Shown piece by piece: positions 49,298-57,681 of a stretch of 64,000 bases of DNA. The stretch lies in assembly GCF_012516435.1 (NCBI RefSeq), contig NZ_CP051216.1, forward strand, positions 1,490,001-1,554,000, read 5' to 3'. Both the position numbers and the translations under genes were made by a program. The notes beneath the pieces were generated by a model. It saw only the letters and a list, made by a program, of their open reading frames with translations. It was not told the origin of the DNA and searched no databases. The stretch is from Pseudodesulfovibrio sp. zrk46. GTDB taxonomy: Bacteria > Desulfobacterota > Desulfovibrionia > Desulfovibrionales > Desulfovibrionaceae. How positions within the stretch are numbered: the first letter of the stretch is position 1; every line of letters begins with the position of its first letter.

Positions 49298-50302
49298 GTG
49301 TTGTCTCCCAAAGAAACATGCGGCGTGGGATTGTATCCGTATCGAATTCCCTACGCTGCCAATCTCACGGACTTTAGTTCGTCTCAGTCGTTGCCGGAGA
49401 AGGCCACTCTCTCCGACTGGTTCGATGGTGGCAGCGGCTACGAGCATGTTCATATCGACAAGAACGGTTCCGCTATCTCGGTTCATTTCAACAACGGCGA
49501 AGCGCAAACCTATGTTGGAGCTTTGGGCGGCTCTTACGCTGATCTCCTCAAAAATGTGCTTACACATTACAAAGGTGGCTTTGCCGGGTTGCACTCCGAT
49601 CTGCATTGTTGTGATCAGCGGCTTGAGGCTTCGGTGTTCGGTCAGCCTTCCCCGGTCAGTCCATTGACTTGGGTGCCCAGAGAGGTGGTGATCCCCACGG
49701 CGCAGGAAGAAGTATTAATTGATCCAACCCTGGGGGCGCTTGTTTCGGTCAACGTGCCGGAGCGACCTGAGGCTGCTTTCGACAGCGTAATCAGCCAAAG
49801 GCATGATGTGGCAGCCCGCTCCGTTTTCAGCTCTTCGGCAGGAGCAATATCCTGTGCGTTGGGCAGAGATTACGGCCTTGGAAATGAACAGCGTGTCAGC
49901 AAAGCCGTATGGTATGGCCCCAATAATTACGGGACGGTCTACGGCGCCACGGGCACGCAGATGCTGACTCTACTGGGGAGCCCGGATGGCGCAGATTGGA
50001 CAAATCTTGGTTCAGTGCTCTGGACAGGTTCCGTAAGCAATGAGCAGCACTTGGTGGCTTCAAGCGATGTCGTGACAACGTTTCGCTTTCTCAGAGGCCT
50101 GGTGAATGCCAACGTGACGCAGAGTAGTCGATACATCTCTTGTGCGGAGCTCAGGTTCTTCACCCTGAAGGACTTTACCTATGGCGACAGCGGCGTGCAT
50201 CTCGACTTCGCTATCGAAGCAGCTCTTGGCAATGACAGCAGTACAAACAACAACGACTGGGTTGTCACGGGCTCCCGGTCGACTAACACCCCGACCAATT
50301 AG
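49298..50302 (+). CDS. Tail fibre tip protein with discoidin-like domain
   Basis: Protein of 334 residues from a GTG at 49298, with GGAGG 9 bases upstream. The first 110 residues are unlike known domains (LYPYRIPYAANLTDFSSSQS, DWFDGGSGYEHVHIDKNG). Residues about 185-290 show a discoidin/galactose-binding pattern (QRVSKAVWYGPNNYGTVYGA, QMLTLLGSPDGADWTNLGSV, FRFLRGLVNANVT), suggesting carbohydrate recognition. The Asn/Thr-rich end NNNDWVVTGSRSTNTPTN is typical of exposed tips. Placed between fibre and chaperone genes, so probably the receptor-binding part. Confidence 0.7.
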   Translation: MLSPKETCGVGLYPYRIPYAANLTDFSSSQSLPEKATLSDWFDGGSGYEHVHIDKNGSAISVHFNNGEAQTYVGALGGSYADLLKNVLTHYKGGFAGLHSDLHCCDQRLEASVFGQPSPVSPLTWVPREVVIPTAQEEVLIDPTLGALVSVNVPERPEAAFDSVISQRHDVAARSVFSSSAGAISCALGRDYGLGNEQRVSKAVWYGPNNYGTVYGATGTQMLTLLGSPDGADWTNLGSVLWTGSVSNEQHLVASSDVVTTFRFLRGLVNANVTQSSRYISCAELRFFTLKDFTYGDSGVHLDFAIEAALGNDSSTNNNDWVVTGSRSTNTPTN

Positions 50303-50310
50303 GAGGGTAT

Positions 50311-50778
50311 ATGTGGATTTTTGAAGGCAATACGGCGCAGGCGGTTACGCTGCCTCGTTTCGTGGTGATAGCAAAGGAGATGGAAAACGGCAGCACCGAG
50401 TCGGTAAACGTATCGACAGCGACGTTTACCCGCGAGCAGTGGGATGAGGTTGGCTACAACGAGGCAATCTCTGCGGTGCAGGAGCCCTTTACCGCTTACA
50501 CAACCCAGTGGGGCAAAGATGATGACCTCATCTATCGCGAGCAGGTGCTTACGGCCACGCTGGATGAATCAGCGCGCGATAGTGCCAAGGCTGCCGAGGT
50601 CCGCGATGAGCGGGACCGTAGGTTGTCGCTTTGCGATTGGACGCAGCTCAAGGATAACAACTTGGATGATACGGCCGTCGTGTTGTGGCAGAGTTATCGA
50701 CAGGCGCTGCGGGATGTGCCGCAGCAGGTCGGGTTTCCGATTGAGGTGGAGTGGCCTGTCCAACCAGAGATGGAGTAG
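50311..50778 (+). CDS. Tail fibre assembly protein (chaperone)
   Basis: Protein of 155 residues. The C-terminal segment VRDERDRRLSLCDWTQLKDN followed by VVLWQSYRQALRDVPQQVGF is typical of tail-fibre assembly proteins of the gp38/Caudo_TAP and DUF4376 groups. AGGAGG precedes the ATG. Last gene of the nozzle-fibre operon; a repeat element with an internal terminator follows. Expected to fold or trimerise the fibre proteins. Confidence 0.82.
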   Translation: MWIFEGNTAQAVTLPRFVVIAKEMENGSTESVNVSTATFTREQWDEVGYNEAISAVQEPFTAYTTQWGKDDDLIYREQVLTATLDESARDSAKAAEVRDERDRRLSLCDWTQLKDNNLDDTAVVLWQSYRQALRDVPQQVGFPIEVEWPVQPEME

Positions 50779-51049
50779 GAGGGGAGAGAATAGGATGCCG
50801 CTCTGCGAGCGGCGATTGTCGGGTGATTTCGCCTCCCGGCGGGCTTAAGGCCGAGGGCCTTAAGAATCCCATATGCGCCTTTGGCGTGAAGTGACTAAAA
50901 AAAGCTACGGTTGAACCGTAGCTTTTTATTATTAAAATGTTTCGCCGAAGGCGAGAGTGGGATTCCAAAGGGTCAGAACCCTTTGGCCCCCGGGGGCGAA
51001 ATCACCTATCAATGGAGGCCGAAGGCCGACCTCCCAACCTGATTCTCCC
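50776..51049. repeat. Interspersed intergenic repeat, copy F (with embedded terminator)
   Basis: Left arm around 50817-50842 (GTCGGGTGATTTCGCCTCCC) and right arm around 50986-51011 (GGGGGCGAAATCACCTATCA) are imperfect inverted repeats of the copy E arms; GCCGCTCTGCGAGCGGC and GGAGGCCGAAGGCCGACCTCC flanks are also shared. A terminator hairpin has been inserted or evolved inside (50897-50930). Confidence 0.85.
50897..50930. terminator. Terminator inside repeat copy F
   Basis: GCTACGG and CCGTAGC flank TTGAA, with AAAAAAA before and TTTTTATT after. It can end the nozzle-fibre operon and, in the other direction, the cupin gene. Confidence 0.85.
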
Positions 51050-51561
51050 TACTCAGCAGTCAGCAGCGCAATCTCTTTCGCAAAGTCCGGATACTGCTCC
51101 ACCAACGCACTTCGCTTCCCGTGGGCGTAATCGGCAAATTCAAACCCGGGCGCCACAGTGCAGCCCATCAAGGCAAAACTGCCACCGGGGAGCAACCGCA
51201 TCCCCTGCCATGAACCACGGGGTACGATGATCTGGGGGCGCTGGTTATTCAAAATGTCGGTGCCGAAAGTGATGACCTCGCCGGAACCATCGGGATGCAA
51301 CTGCAACTGCTCACACGGATCGCCGAGATAGAAATGGAAGATCTCGTCGGACTGCAACAAATGCATGTGTGAATAGGTCTCGGGCGTGAGCATGTAATAG
51401 ATGGCCGTGCCGTGACAGCGATCGCCGTCGTAACGGGCGGGCAGGAGATTTTTGGCAAAGGACTCGTCGGCCCGGTGCGTCTCGATGAAGAACCCGCCCT
51501 CTTCGGGATGAGGTTGTAGGCCAAGAGCGTCGATAACTTGCTGAGCTGATAATTGTTTCAT
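51049..51561 (-). CDS. Cupin_5 (DUF985) protein
   Basis: Protein of 170 residues from the ATG at 51561; the frame is open to 51663 without a ribosome binding site. Contains PHPEEGGFFIETHRADESF, SHMHLLQSDEIFHFYLGDP and PGSWQGMRLLPGGSFALMGC, the His/Glu-bearing cupin motifs of the DUF985 family, which often has metal-dependent or sugar-binding barrels of unknown role. Transcribed from the strand opposite to the phage operon; last gene of a run slyX-cupin. No role predicted. Confidence 0.85.
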   Translation of the reverse strand: MKQLSAQQVIDALGLQPHPEEGGFFIETHRADESFAKNLLPARYDGDRCHGTAIYYMLTPETYSHMHLLQSDEIFHFYLGDPCEQLQLHPDGSGEVITFGTDILNNQRPQIIVPRGSWQGMRLLPGGSFALMGCTVAPGFEFADYAHGKRSALVEQYPDFAKEIALLTAE

Positions 51562-51601
51562 GATAGTAGACAGATAAATATGATTCGTTAAGTTGCCGAT
51601 G

Positions 51602-51811
51602 TTACCCGTTGTAGTGGGGCGGCGGCACGTCGAGAGGACCGTCGGAATCCATGGCGGCGTCAAGATCGCGCACCTTCCCGGCCAGTCGTTCGACCAGTCT
51701 TTGGAGATCGTTGATCTGCTTTTGCTGCTCGTAAATCTGATCGTTCAGGCTTTCGATGGTTCTGTCCTGCAACGTCACCAGATTTTCCAAACGTTCTATC
51801 CTGTCTTCCAT
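51602..51811 (-). CDS. slyX: SlyX-family protein
   Basis: Protein of 69 residues with the SlyX marks: a coiled coil RIERLENLVTLQDRTIESLN followed by QQKQINDLQRLVERL and the conserved tail PPPHYNG. AAGGAG lies upstream of the ATG. Small cytoplasmic protein of unclear function. Lies 18 bases downstream of the EamA transporter on the same strand, so the two and the cupin may be cotranscribed. Confidence 0.88.
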   Translation of the reverse strand: MEDRIERLENLVTLQDRTIESLNDQIYEQQKQINDLQRLVERLAGKVRDLDAAMDSDGPLDVPPPHYNG

Positions 51812-51829
51812 GATGGTCTCCTTTCGACC

Positions 51830-52717
51830 CTATGGCTTGTTGGTCAGATACACGCCGGTCACGACCATGAGGCCGCCTGTGATGAGCGTGAGGTGGATGG
51901 GCTCACCCAGCAGCAGGAAACCCATGATGACCGCGAACACCGGAACGGTGTTGATGAAAATGCCTGCCCGGCTCGCGCCGATGATCGAGATGGCTTCATA
52001 GTACCAGAAATAGGCCAGCGATGTCGCCAGTGCGCCGAGATAGAGGATGCAGCCCCAGTCGATCAGACGTGCCCGCATGATGTCGGCCATCAACCCTTCT
52101 GACAAGGCAGCCGGAAACAGCATCACCGTTCCTGCAATCGATGACCATGCCACTGCGCTCAGGGGCGGTACGCTTTTCATGACGGCCCTGCCGCCGAGGG
52201 AGTATGCGGTCCAGCTCGCCACGCAACCGAGGATCATGAAGTCGCCTCGGCTCACGCCACCCGACAGCAACGCCAACGGGTTGCCGTCTGCGATGACGAC
52301 GGAGACGCCGATCAGCGACGTCAGCGCGCCGATGATGCGAACGGGACCGAATTTTTCCTTGAAGAAGATGGCGGAGATTATGGATATGCACACCGGGATG
52401 CAGGCTACGATCAGGGCTGCCCGACCTGCATTGGTGGTCTGCAGGCCGTGGAAAAAGAAGTAGCTGTAGGTGAAAACACCGGTGGCACCGAGGAAGATCA
52501 CGGGGAGGATCTTGTCCCGGGGGATCTTGGGCATGCCGCCCTGCGAGCGGTAGCACATGATCAACAGGCCGAGTGAGGCTACGGTGAATCGCAGGAAAGC
52601 GGCCGTCATGGGGTGCATGGATTGCGCCAGCACGCGGCCGGCCACCCATGTTCCGCCCCACAGGGCCATGGAAACGATCAGTAGTGTGTAGACGTAGGAA
52701 AGGGATTTCTGCTGCAT
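51830..52717 (-). CDS. EamA/DMT-superfamily transporter
   Basis: Protein of 295 residues with ten predicted membrane segments in two EamA halves (residues 10-145 and 160-292). Typical marks: LWGGTWVAGRVLAQSMHPMT, FFFHGLQTTNAGRAALIVAC and TSLAYFWYYEAISIIGASRA. Members export amino acids or metabolites; the substrate here is unknown. Start at 52717 with GAGAG upstream. First of the three-gene run with slyX and the cupin. Confidence 0.9.
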   Translation of the reverse strand: MQQKSLSYVYTLLIVSMALWGGTWVAGRVLAQSMHPMTAAFLRFTVASLGLLIMCYRSQGGMPKIPRDKILPVIFLGATGVFTYSYFFFHGLQTTNAGRAALIVACIPVCISIISAIFFKEKFGPVRIIGALTSLIGVSVVIADGNPLALLSGGVSRGDFMILGCVASWTAYSLGGRAVMKSVPPLSAVAWSSIAGTVMLFPAALSEGLMADIMRARLIDWGCILYLGALATSLAYFWYYEAISIIGASRAGIFINTVPVFAVIMGFLLLGEPIHLTLITGGLMVVTGVYLTNKP

Positions 52718-52825
52718 AATAAGGACTCTCTGGCACAGAGGTATATGCCTGTTACAGTCCGATGTGAAGTGGAAAGACGCCCTCGGGCGGCTTGGGGGCA
52801 GATGTGTGGAGGCTGGAAACCCGGA

Positions 52826-53455
52826 TTAGAAGGTCATGCCCACGGCGCGGACCGGACAGCCTTCGCCGTCGGCGATGCGAAGCGGCAGGCAGCTAAACAT
52901 GAAGTCCTGCTCGGGGAGCTCGTCGAGATTGGTGAGGTTCTCGACGATGACAAGGCCGTGGTCCAGAAGTGCCTTGTGGTTGCGCAGATCGCGGGAGTCC
53001 ACTGGGTCTGGAGAGGGCGTATCGAGGCCGATGCCCTTGAGCTGGAGGCCGCCGAGGAAACGGCAGGCGGTCTCGGTGAGGACAGGGAAATCCTTGTAAT
53101 ACTGGTCGGTTTTCCAGTGCTGGTCCCAGCCGGTTTTCATGAGCACGAAGTCGAGGACATCGAACTGCGCCAGATGCGCGAGGTGGGGGTGGTCGATGAA
53201 CTTGGCGTCCGTACAGTCGACCACGGCAGCCCAGCCCACGAAGTTGTCCGGCCCCATCCAGTCGAGACCGGGCGCATCAGCGTACAGATGGGCGGCGGTG
53301 TCCACGTGGGTTCCTACGTGGGTATTGAAGGAAAGTTGGGTGTTGGCAAAACCGTCCTTGTTCACGAAGTGGGTGCGACGGATATTGACTGGCTCATCGC
53401 CGGGAAAAACAGGCATGCCGGTGCGCATGGGGTGGGTCAGGTCGACTACGTGCAT
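52826..53455 (-). CDS. Cyclase/kynurenine-formamidase-family metal hydrolase
   Basis: Protein of 209 residues. The family motif NTHVGTHVDTAAH (HxGTHxD) is present at about 45-57, with the later ENLTNLDEL supplying a catalytic Glu/metal region. Starts MHVVDLTHPMRTGMPVFPGD, as usual. Members hydrolyse arylformamides or catalyse cyclisation; no tryptophan-degradation genes are near, so the substrate is open. Between the transporter and dus on the same strand, but separated by 108 and 65 bases. Confidence 0.86.
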   Translation of the reverse strand: MHVVDLTHPMRTGMPVFPGDEPVNIRRTHFVNKDGFANTQLSFNTHVGTHVDTAAHLYADAPGLDWMGPDNFVGWAAVVDCTDAKFIDHPHLAHLAQFDVLDFVLMKTGWDQHWKTDQYYKDFPVLTETACRFLGGLQLKGIGLDTPSPDPVDSRDLRNHKALLDHGLVIVENLTNLDELPEQDFMFSCLPLRIADGEGCPVRAVGMTF

Positions 53456-53520
53456 GGTTTTCCTCGCTGATTGAATCTACGATTCTGCAACAAATTGATT
53501 TTATAGAGTATTGATTAAAA

Positions 53521-54570
53521 TTATGTATTGTACAGATTCATGTTCGGACGCTTGACCAACGTCATGTCCGGTTTGACGTGCTCACGGGCTACTTCAAGTA
53601 CCTTTTCCATGCTCTTGGCGCCGAGGAATCGGGACTGGAGGCTGTGACCGAAGGTGAAGTTGGCCGCGAAATAGACCGTGAAAAGCTTGAATCGCTTCAG
53701 CGCGCGGATAGGGTCGTAGTAGTGGTCCAATGCTTCGGCCAAACGGATGGCATAGTCGCGGAAGATATTGGGATCGAGCTCGCCGGAGTAGGCAGGGTCG
53801 CCTGTCCAGCGGGCAAAGAGCCAGGCGCGGGCCATGGCCATGCGACCGATGGAGACGCCGTCGCAGCCTGTGTCCTCGAGCATGGAGAGACAATCCTCTT
53901 TCGTGATGACATCGCCGTTGCCCATGACCGGAATGGAGACCGCTTCGGCAATGGCGCGGATATGATCACGGACCGGCGGGCGGGTGCGCTTATCCGGAGC
54001 CACACGGGGATGGAAGACCAGGCAATCGACGCCAGCGGATTCAAAGCGTTTGGCAAGGGCCACAGCAGGCTCCACATCGGGAGACCAGCCAGTGCGGAAC
54101 TTGACGAATACGGGGATGTCCACTTCCTTGCGGACGGCCTCGGCCACGGCAAGAGCCATGTCCGGTTCCTTGAGCAGGGCCGCGCCAGCGTCACGCTTCA
54201 CGATGCCGGGCACGGAGCAGCCCATGTTGATATCCACGCCGAAGAACCCTTCGTCCTCCACGCGGCGGGCCGCCGGGATCATCTCCTCTGGGGTGGCGCC
54301 CACGATCTGACAGACGAGACTGGGCAGTTCTTCATCACGCCAGCGGAAGACGGGTGAGACCTTACGGTTCTCTGTGGGCACAGCCTTGGCGCTGCACATC
54401 TCGGTAAAGGCCAAGCCGCAGCCGCCATATTGCTCGAGTACCTCACGATAAGCGATGTGTCCCAGCCCGGCCATGGGCGCGAGCCACAGCCGATTTTTCA
54501 CGGGCTTTCCGCCTACGGAAAGGGGCTGGTTGAGTCTGTCTGCCAGTGTCTTCAGAACGTCGTTTGCCAT
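53521..54570 (-). CDS. dus: tRNA-dihydrouridine synthase family protein
   Basis: Protein of 349 residues from the ATG at 54570; the frame continues upstream to 54921 but across the shared phage promoter region and without a start site. FMN barrel marks: LAPMAGLGHIAYREVLEQYG, DINMGCSVPGIVKRDAGAAL with the catalytic Cys, VFVKFRTGW, and MGNGDVITKEDCLSMLEDTG plus CDGVSIGRMAMARAWLFARW. Reduces uridines in tRNA using NADPH and FMN. The subgroup (A, B or C) is not assigned. Its promoter lies close to site 3 of the divergent phage unit. Confidence 0.9.
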   Translation of the reverse strand: MANDVLKTLADRLNQPLSVGGKPVKNRLWLAPMAGLGHIAYREVLEQYGGCGLAFTEMCSAKAVPTENRKVSPVFRWRDEELPSLVCQIVGATPEEMIPAARRVEDEGFFGVDINMGCSVPGIVKRDAGAALLKEPDMALAVAEAVRKEVDIPVFVKFRTGWSPDVEPAVALAKRFESAGVDCLVFHPRVAPDKRTRPPVRDHIRAIAEAVSIPVMGNGDVITKEDCLSMLEDTGCDGVSIGRMAMARAWLFARWTGDPAYSGELDPNIFRDYAIRLAEALDHYYDPIRALKRFKLFTVYFAANFTFGHSLQSRFLGAKSMEKVLEVAREHVKPDMTLVKRPNMNLYNT

Positions 54571-54633
54571 GGGCGGCAGTTGAACGTCTGCGGGCCCTGC
54601 TGTCAACCGCTTTCCATCTCGCTCCCACGTCCT

Positions 54634-54719
54634 GTCAACACCTGATCCCGTCACCGCCATGCCCAGCCTCTTCCTCCTGACACCCGGAGGCGTCCCACAC
54701 TCAAAACCGCCTGTACACT
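54634..54719 (+). promoter_or_regulatory. Shared phage-unit promoter region, site 3 (holin unit)
   Basis: GTCAACACCT at 54634-54643; CTGACACCCG at bases 44-53 (54677-54686); AAAACC at base 70-75; TACACT at base 81-86 (54714-54719). The gene start is 120 bases from the beginning. A second GTCAACC lies 32 bases upstream at 54602. The element positions are identical to site 2 through base 75. Confidence 0.7.
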
Positions 54720-54753
54720 GTGGCCGTCTGAAGAAAAGCAAGGAGGCAGAGAC

Positions 54754-55161
54754 ATGCCAATACCAATATTGGGCGCGGTGGCCGGGTTGCTGACCACGGT
54801 GGTGGAAGGAATCACGGGCCATATGAAGCAGAAACAGGAGCTCAAGCGCACGGTCATGGAGAACCGGATGCGGCTGGCCCGGTCCGACCGGGAGTTCAAT
54901 CATGAGTGGGAGATGAAGCAACTGGAAAACGCCGGGTGGAAAGACGACGTGCTGTTCTTTGCCTGGATCGGATTCTTTGTCTGGTCCGGGGTGGACCCGG
55001 AGCGGGCCGGCGAGGTGATACGCTCGTGGGAGAACCTGCCAGACTGGTTCCTGCAGGTGACGTTCTGGATTGTGGCCGCCGTGCTCGGGGTCAAAAAGAT
55101 CGGCGACTATCTGCCCGGTGCCGTGCGAGGACTCAAGGACGCTTTGGGAGGGCCGCGATGA
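54754..55161 (+). CDS. Phage holin (3TM type)
   Basis: Protein of 135 residues after AAGGAGG. An amphipathic charged middle (KQKQELKRTVMENRMRLARS) is followed by membrane segments at about 66-82 (WKDDVLFFAWIGFFVWSGV) and 97-117 (WFLQVTFWIVAAVLGVKKI), and a weaker N-terminal segment (IPILGAVAGLLTTVVEGI). This matches 3TM holins, which open the inner membrane for lysis. The stop overlaps the start of the XhlA-like gene (ATGA). Two-gene lysis unit under site 3. Confidence 0.82.
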   Translation: MPIPILGAVAGLLTTVVEGITGHMKQKQELKRTVMENRMRLARSDREFNHEWEMKQLENAGWKDDVLFFAWIGFFVWSGVDPERAGEVIRSWENLPDWFLQVTFWIVAAVLGVKKIGDYLPGAVRGLKDALGGPR

Positions 55162-55370
55162 CCGCCATGGAGCGTTCCGAATTGCAGGAGCTGCTGGTTC
55201 GTATCGACGAGCGGGTCAAGGCGATTCAGGAAGACATTCGTGAAATCAATCAGGCCCGGCAGTGCGCCAGTCATCAGGTCAAGATTCGGACGCTGGAACG
55301 ACTGGTCTGGGGCTGTCTGGCCGGAGTGGCCGGACTGGGAGCGCGGATTGTCTGGGAGACGTTGAAGTGA
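55158..55370 (+). CDS. XhlA-like phage lysis accessory protein
   Basis: Protein of 70 residues starting at the ATGA overlap with the holin stop. A coiled coil (LQELLVRIDERVKAIQEDIR) precedes a C-terminal membrane segment (LVWGCLAGVAGLGARIVWET), the arrangement of XhlA/hemolysin-XhlA-type proteins that work with holins. The coupling of the two starts suggests fixed stoichiometry. An alternative is a spanin-like protein, but there is no lipobox or long periplasmic domain. Confidence 0.75.
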   Translation: MTAMERSELQELLVRIDERVKAIQEDIREINQARQCASHQVKIRTLERLVWGCLAGVAGLGARIVWETLK

Positions 55371-55381
55371 CGTCTTGCGGT

Positions 55382-56338
55382 CTACTGGGATTCGCTTGGG
55401 GCAGCCTGTTCGGCTTCTCGGCCCATGGCTGTATACGAATCGATCACTTCACCGTAAGCGGCGGCTGCCTTTTGGTCGCCAATGGCGCTGGCCAGATTGC
55501 GTGCCCGGCGAGCAGTTTTGATCGCCTTGTCATAGTGCTTCATCTTGGCTTGAGCTTCGGCGAGCAGGCCGAGGATAGCGTGTCCATTGGGTTCGAGCTC
55601 GGCCGCACGTTCAAAGTCGCCGAGCGCGTTTTCGTATTGATTGAGCTTCATGTAGATGGCGCCGCGCATCATCAGGATCTCGATGGATTCGGAATCCAGG
55701 GTCATGGCCTGTGTCAGGTCATGCAGGGCGCGCAGGTTGTACCCCAGCGACAGGTTGGCGATGCCGCGGTTGTAATAGGCGTCTTTGTGAGCCGGGTTGA
55801 GGGCGAGTGTCTTGGAGAAGTCGTACACAGCATCCTTGAATCTGCCCTGATTGACGTAGCAAGCCCCGCGCATGGCGAACGCTTCGGAGATACTGTCGTT
55901 TCTTTCGAGGACGGCGGAGAAGGCGCGGTTGGCTTCCACGCAATTGCCCAGTTGATACATGAGCACTCCCTTGGTGAAGCGTGCCTCCAGATCGTCGGGT
56001 TTTATCTTGAGAACTCGGTCTACGTCTTGCGAAGCCTCGGAGAGCATGCCTCTGGTCATATAAATCTTCGCCCGCTGAAAGAGTGCGGTTGCCTGATTGG
56101 GGTCCAGTTCAACGGCCTCGTTCAAATATTCAAGGGCTGCATCCTCATCCAGGTATTCACCGTCATGGTAAAGTTGGCGCGCCTTGTCCATGGCGTCGGC
56201 CGCTGTGGCCCGGCGTTGCTCGCTTTCAACCTGTTCGGCAGTGCGCCCAGGGCGAGCACCCGATGGGCGTGACGAACCGAAACAGCCGGCGCACATCAGC
56301 ACCGTACACAAGATAACAACCAGGATGGGATTACGCAT
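55382..56338 (-). CDS. TPR-repeat lipoprotein
   Basis: Protein of 318 residues from the ATG at 56338. Lipobox CAGC gives a lipidated N-terminus. About six TPR units follow (e.g. AALEYLNEAVELDPNQATAL, AKIYMTRGMLSEASQDVDRV, DAYYNRGIANLSLGYNLRAL, GAIYMKLNQYENALGDFERA). Cell-envelope scaffold protein of unknown partner. It is wedged, on the opposite strand, between the holin unit and the terminase unit, which shows how tightly host genes and phage-derived units are interleaved here. Confidence 0.85.
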   Translation of the reverse strand: MRNPILVVILCTVLMCAGCFGSSRPSGARPGRTAEQVESEQRRATAADAMDKARQLYHDGEYLDEDAALEYLNEAVELDPNQATALFQRAKIYMTRGMLSEASQDVDRVLKIKPDDLEARFTKGVLMYQLGNCVEANRAFSAVLERNDSISEAFAMRGACYVNQGRFKDAVYDFSKTLALNPAHKDAYYNRGIANLSLGYNLRALHDLTQAMTLDSESIEILMMRGAIYMKLNQYENALGDFERAAELEPNGHAILGLLAEAQAKMKHYDKAIKTARRARNLASAIGDQKAAAAYGEVIDSYTAMGREAEQAAPSESQ

Positions 56339-56369
56339 AGCTTTGGGGATACCCTCGCTTGTCCTGTCC

Positions 56370-56380
56370 GTCAACATTAA
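56370..56380 (+). promoter_or_regulatory. Partial copy of the shared phage-unit motif before terL
   Basis: GTCAACATTA matches seven of ten bases of GTCAACACCT in the 56-base gap upstream of the terminase gene. The remaining elements would fall inside the coding region and are not convincing, so this is a weak candidate. Confidence 0.25.
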
Positions 56381-56394
56381 GGATTTGATAAAAC

Positions 56395-57681
56395 GTGACA
56401 AACAATCTTTATACCCCACGCCCGCATCAGGCGGAAATCGAGGCGGGACTGAAACGCTTTTCCGTGTTGGTCTGCCATCGTCGTTTCGGCAAAACCGCGC
56501 TCTCGGTCAATCAACTCATCAGGGCGGCTCGAGAGACCGACAGACCCGACTGGCGTGGTGCTTATATCGCGCCCCTCTACAAGCAGGCCAAGACCGTGGT
56601 CTGGGACTCGCTCAAAACCTATTGTGGTCTCGGGCGTGACGACTGCACGGTCAAATTCCACGAGACAGAACTGCGTGCTGATTTCGCCAATGGCGCACGT
56701 ATCCGGCTGTTCGGCGCGGACAACCCAGACTCCCTGCGCGGCATCTATCTGGATGGCGTCATATTTGACGAGGTGGCCCAGATGCAGAAGCGGACGTGGA
56801 CCGAAGTGATCCGTCCGGCACTGGCTGACCGTAAGGGGTGGGCCATCTTCATCGGCACGCCGCGTGGCAAGAATGCCCTGTGGGAGATATGGGAGGATGG
56901 GCGCCGCGATCCCGAGTGGTTCACGGCCATGTACCGCGCCTCAGAGACCGGAGTCATTGACCCGGACGAGTTGGTAGCTGCCTCCCGGGAGATGTCGCCC
57001 GAAGAGTATGAGCAGGAGTTCGAGTGCTCTTTTTCTGCCGCCATCAAAGGCGCGTATTTCGGCAAATTGATGGGGGAGGCGGACAAAGAGGGACGCGTTA
57101 CGCGTGTGCCGGTGGAGCCTTCGTTGCCTGTGCATACGGCCTGGGATCTGGGCATGTCCGATTCCACTTCCATCTGGTTTGTGCAGGCACGGCCGGGCGG
57201 TTCTTACGCGGTGGTGGATTACTATGAGGCCAGCGGTGAGGGCATGGAACACTATGCCCGGGTGCTGGACGAGAAAGGGTATAAGTATGGCACCCATATT
57301 GCGCCCCACGATATCCGGGTGCGGGAACTGGGAACGGGCAAGTCGAGGCTGGAGGTAGCCCGCGGGCTTGGGGTTCGATTCGAGATCGCGCCCAATATCC
57401 CGGTGCAGGACGGCATCAATGCGGTGCGCACCCTGTTGCCGTGCTGTTGGTTCGATGAGGAGCGTTGCGCAAAAGGGATCGAAGCCCTGCGTAACTACCG
57501 TCGTGAATTCGACGAAGCGCGTAACGATTTCTCGGCCCGACCGCTCCATGACTGGACCAGCCATGCCGTGGACGCCTTCCGCTATTTCGCCGTGGGCTTT
57601 CGCCAGCGGGACGGTGGACCGCGTCCGCTTCGATCCATCAATGATTACAATCCGTTCGGGAGACAGCATGAGCGTGCGTGA
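56395..57681 (+). CDS. terL: Phage terminase large subunit
   Basis: Protein of 428 residues from a GTG at 56395 (AAGGA about 11 bases upstream). ATPase part: Walker A variant HRRFGKTALS (residues 28-37), Walker B GVIFDEVAQ, and the coupling motif IFIGTPRGKN. Nuclease part: HTAWDLGMSDSTSIWFVQAR with the first metal Asp, PHDIRVREL, and HAVDAFRYFAVGF with the last Asp. All motor and nuclease motifs look intact, so it could package DNA. No portal, capsid or ordinary small terminase gene is adjacent. Overlaps the next gene by 14 bases. Confidence 0.93.
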   Translation: MTNNLYTPRPHQAEIEAGLKRFSVLVCHRRFGKTALSVNQLIRAARETDRPDWRGAYIAPLYKQAKTVVWDSLKTYCGLGRDDCTVKFHETELRADFANGARIRLFGADNPDSLRGIYLDGVIFDEVAQMQKRTWTEVIRPALADRKGWAIFIGTPRGKNALWEIWEDGRRDPEWFTAMYRASETGVIDPDELVAASREMSPEEYEQEFECSFSAAIKGAYFGKLMGEADKEGRVTRVPVEPSLPVHTAWDLGMSDSTSIWFVQARPGGSYAVVDYYEASGEGMEHYARVLDEKGYKYGTHIAPHDIRVRELGTGKSRLEVARGLGVRFEIAPNIPVQDGINAVRTLLPCCWFDEERCAKGIEALRNYRREFDEARNDFSARPLHDWTSHAVDAFRYFAVGFRQRDGGPRPLRSINDYNPFGRQHERA

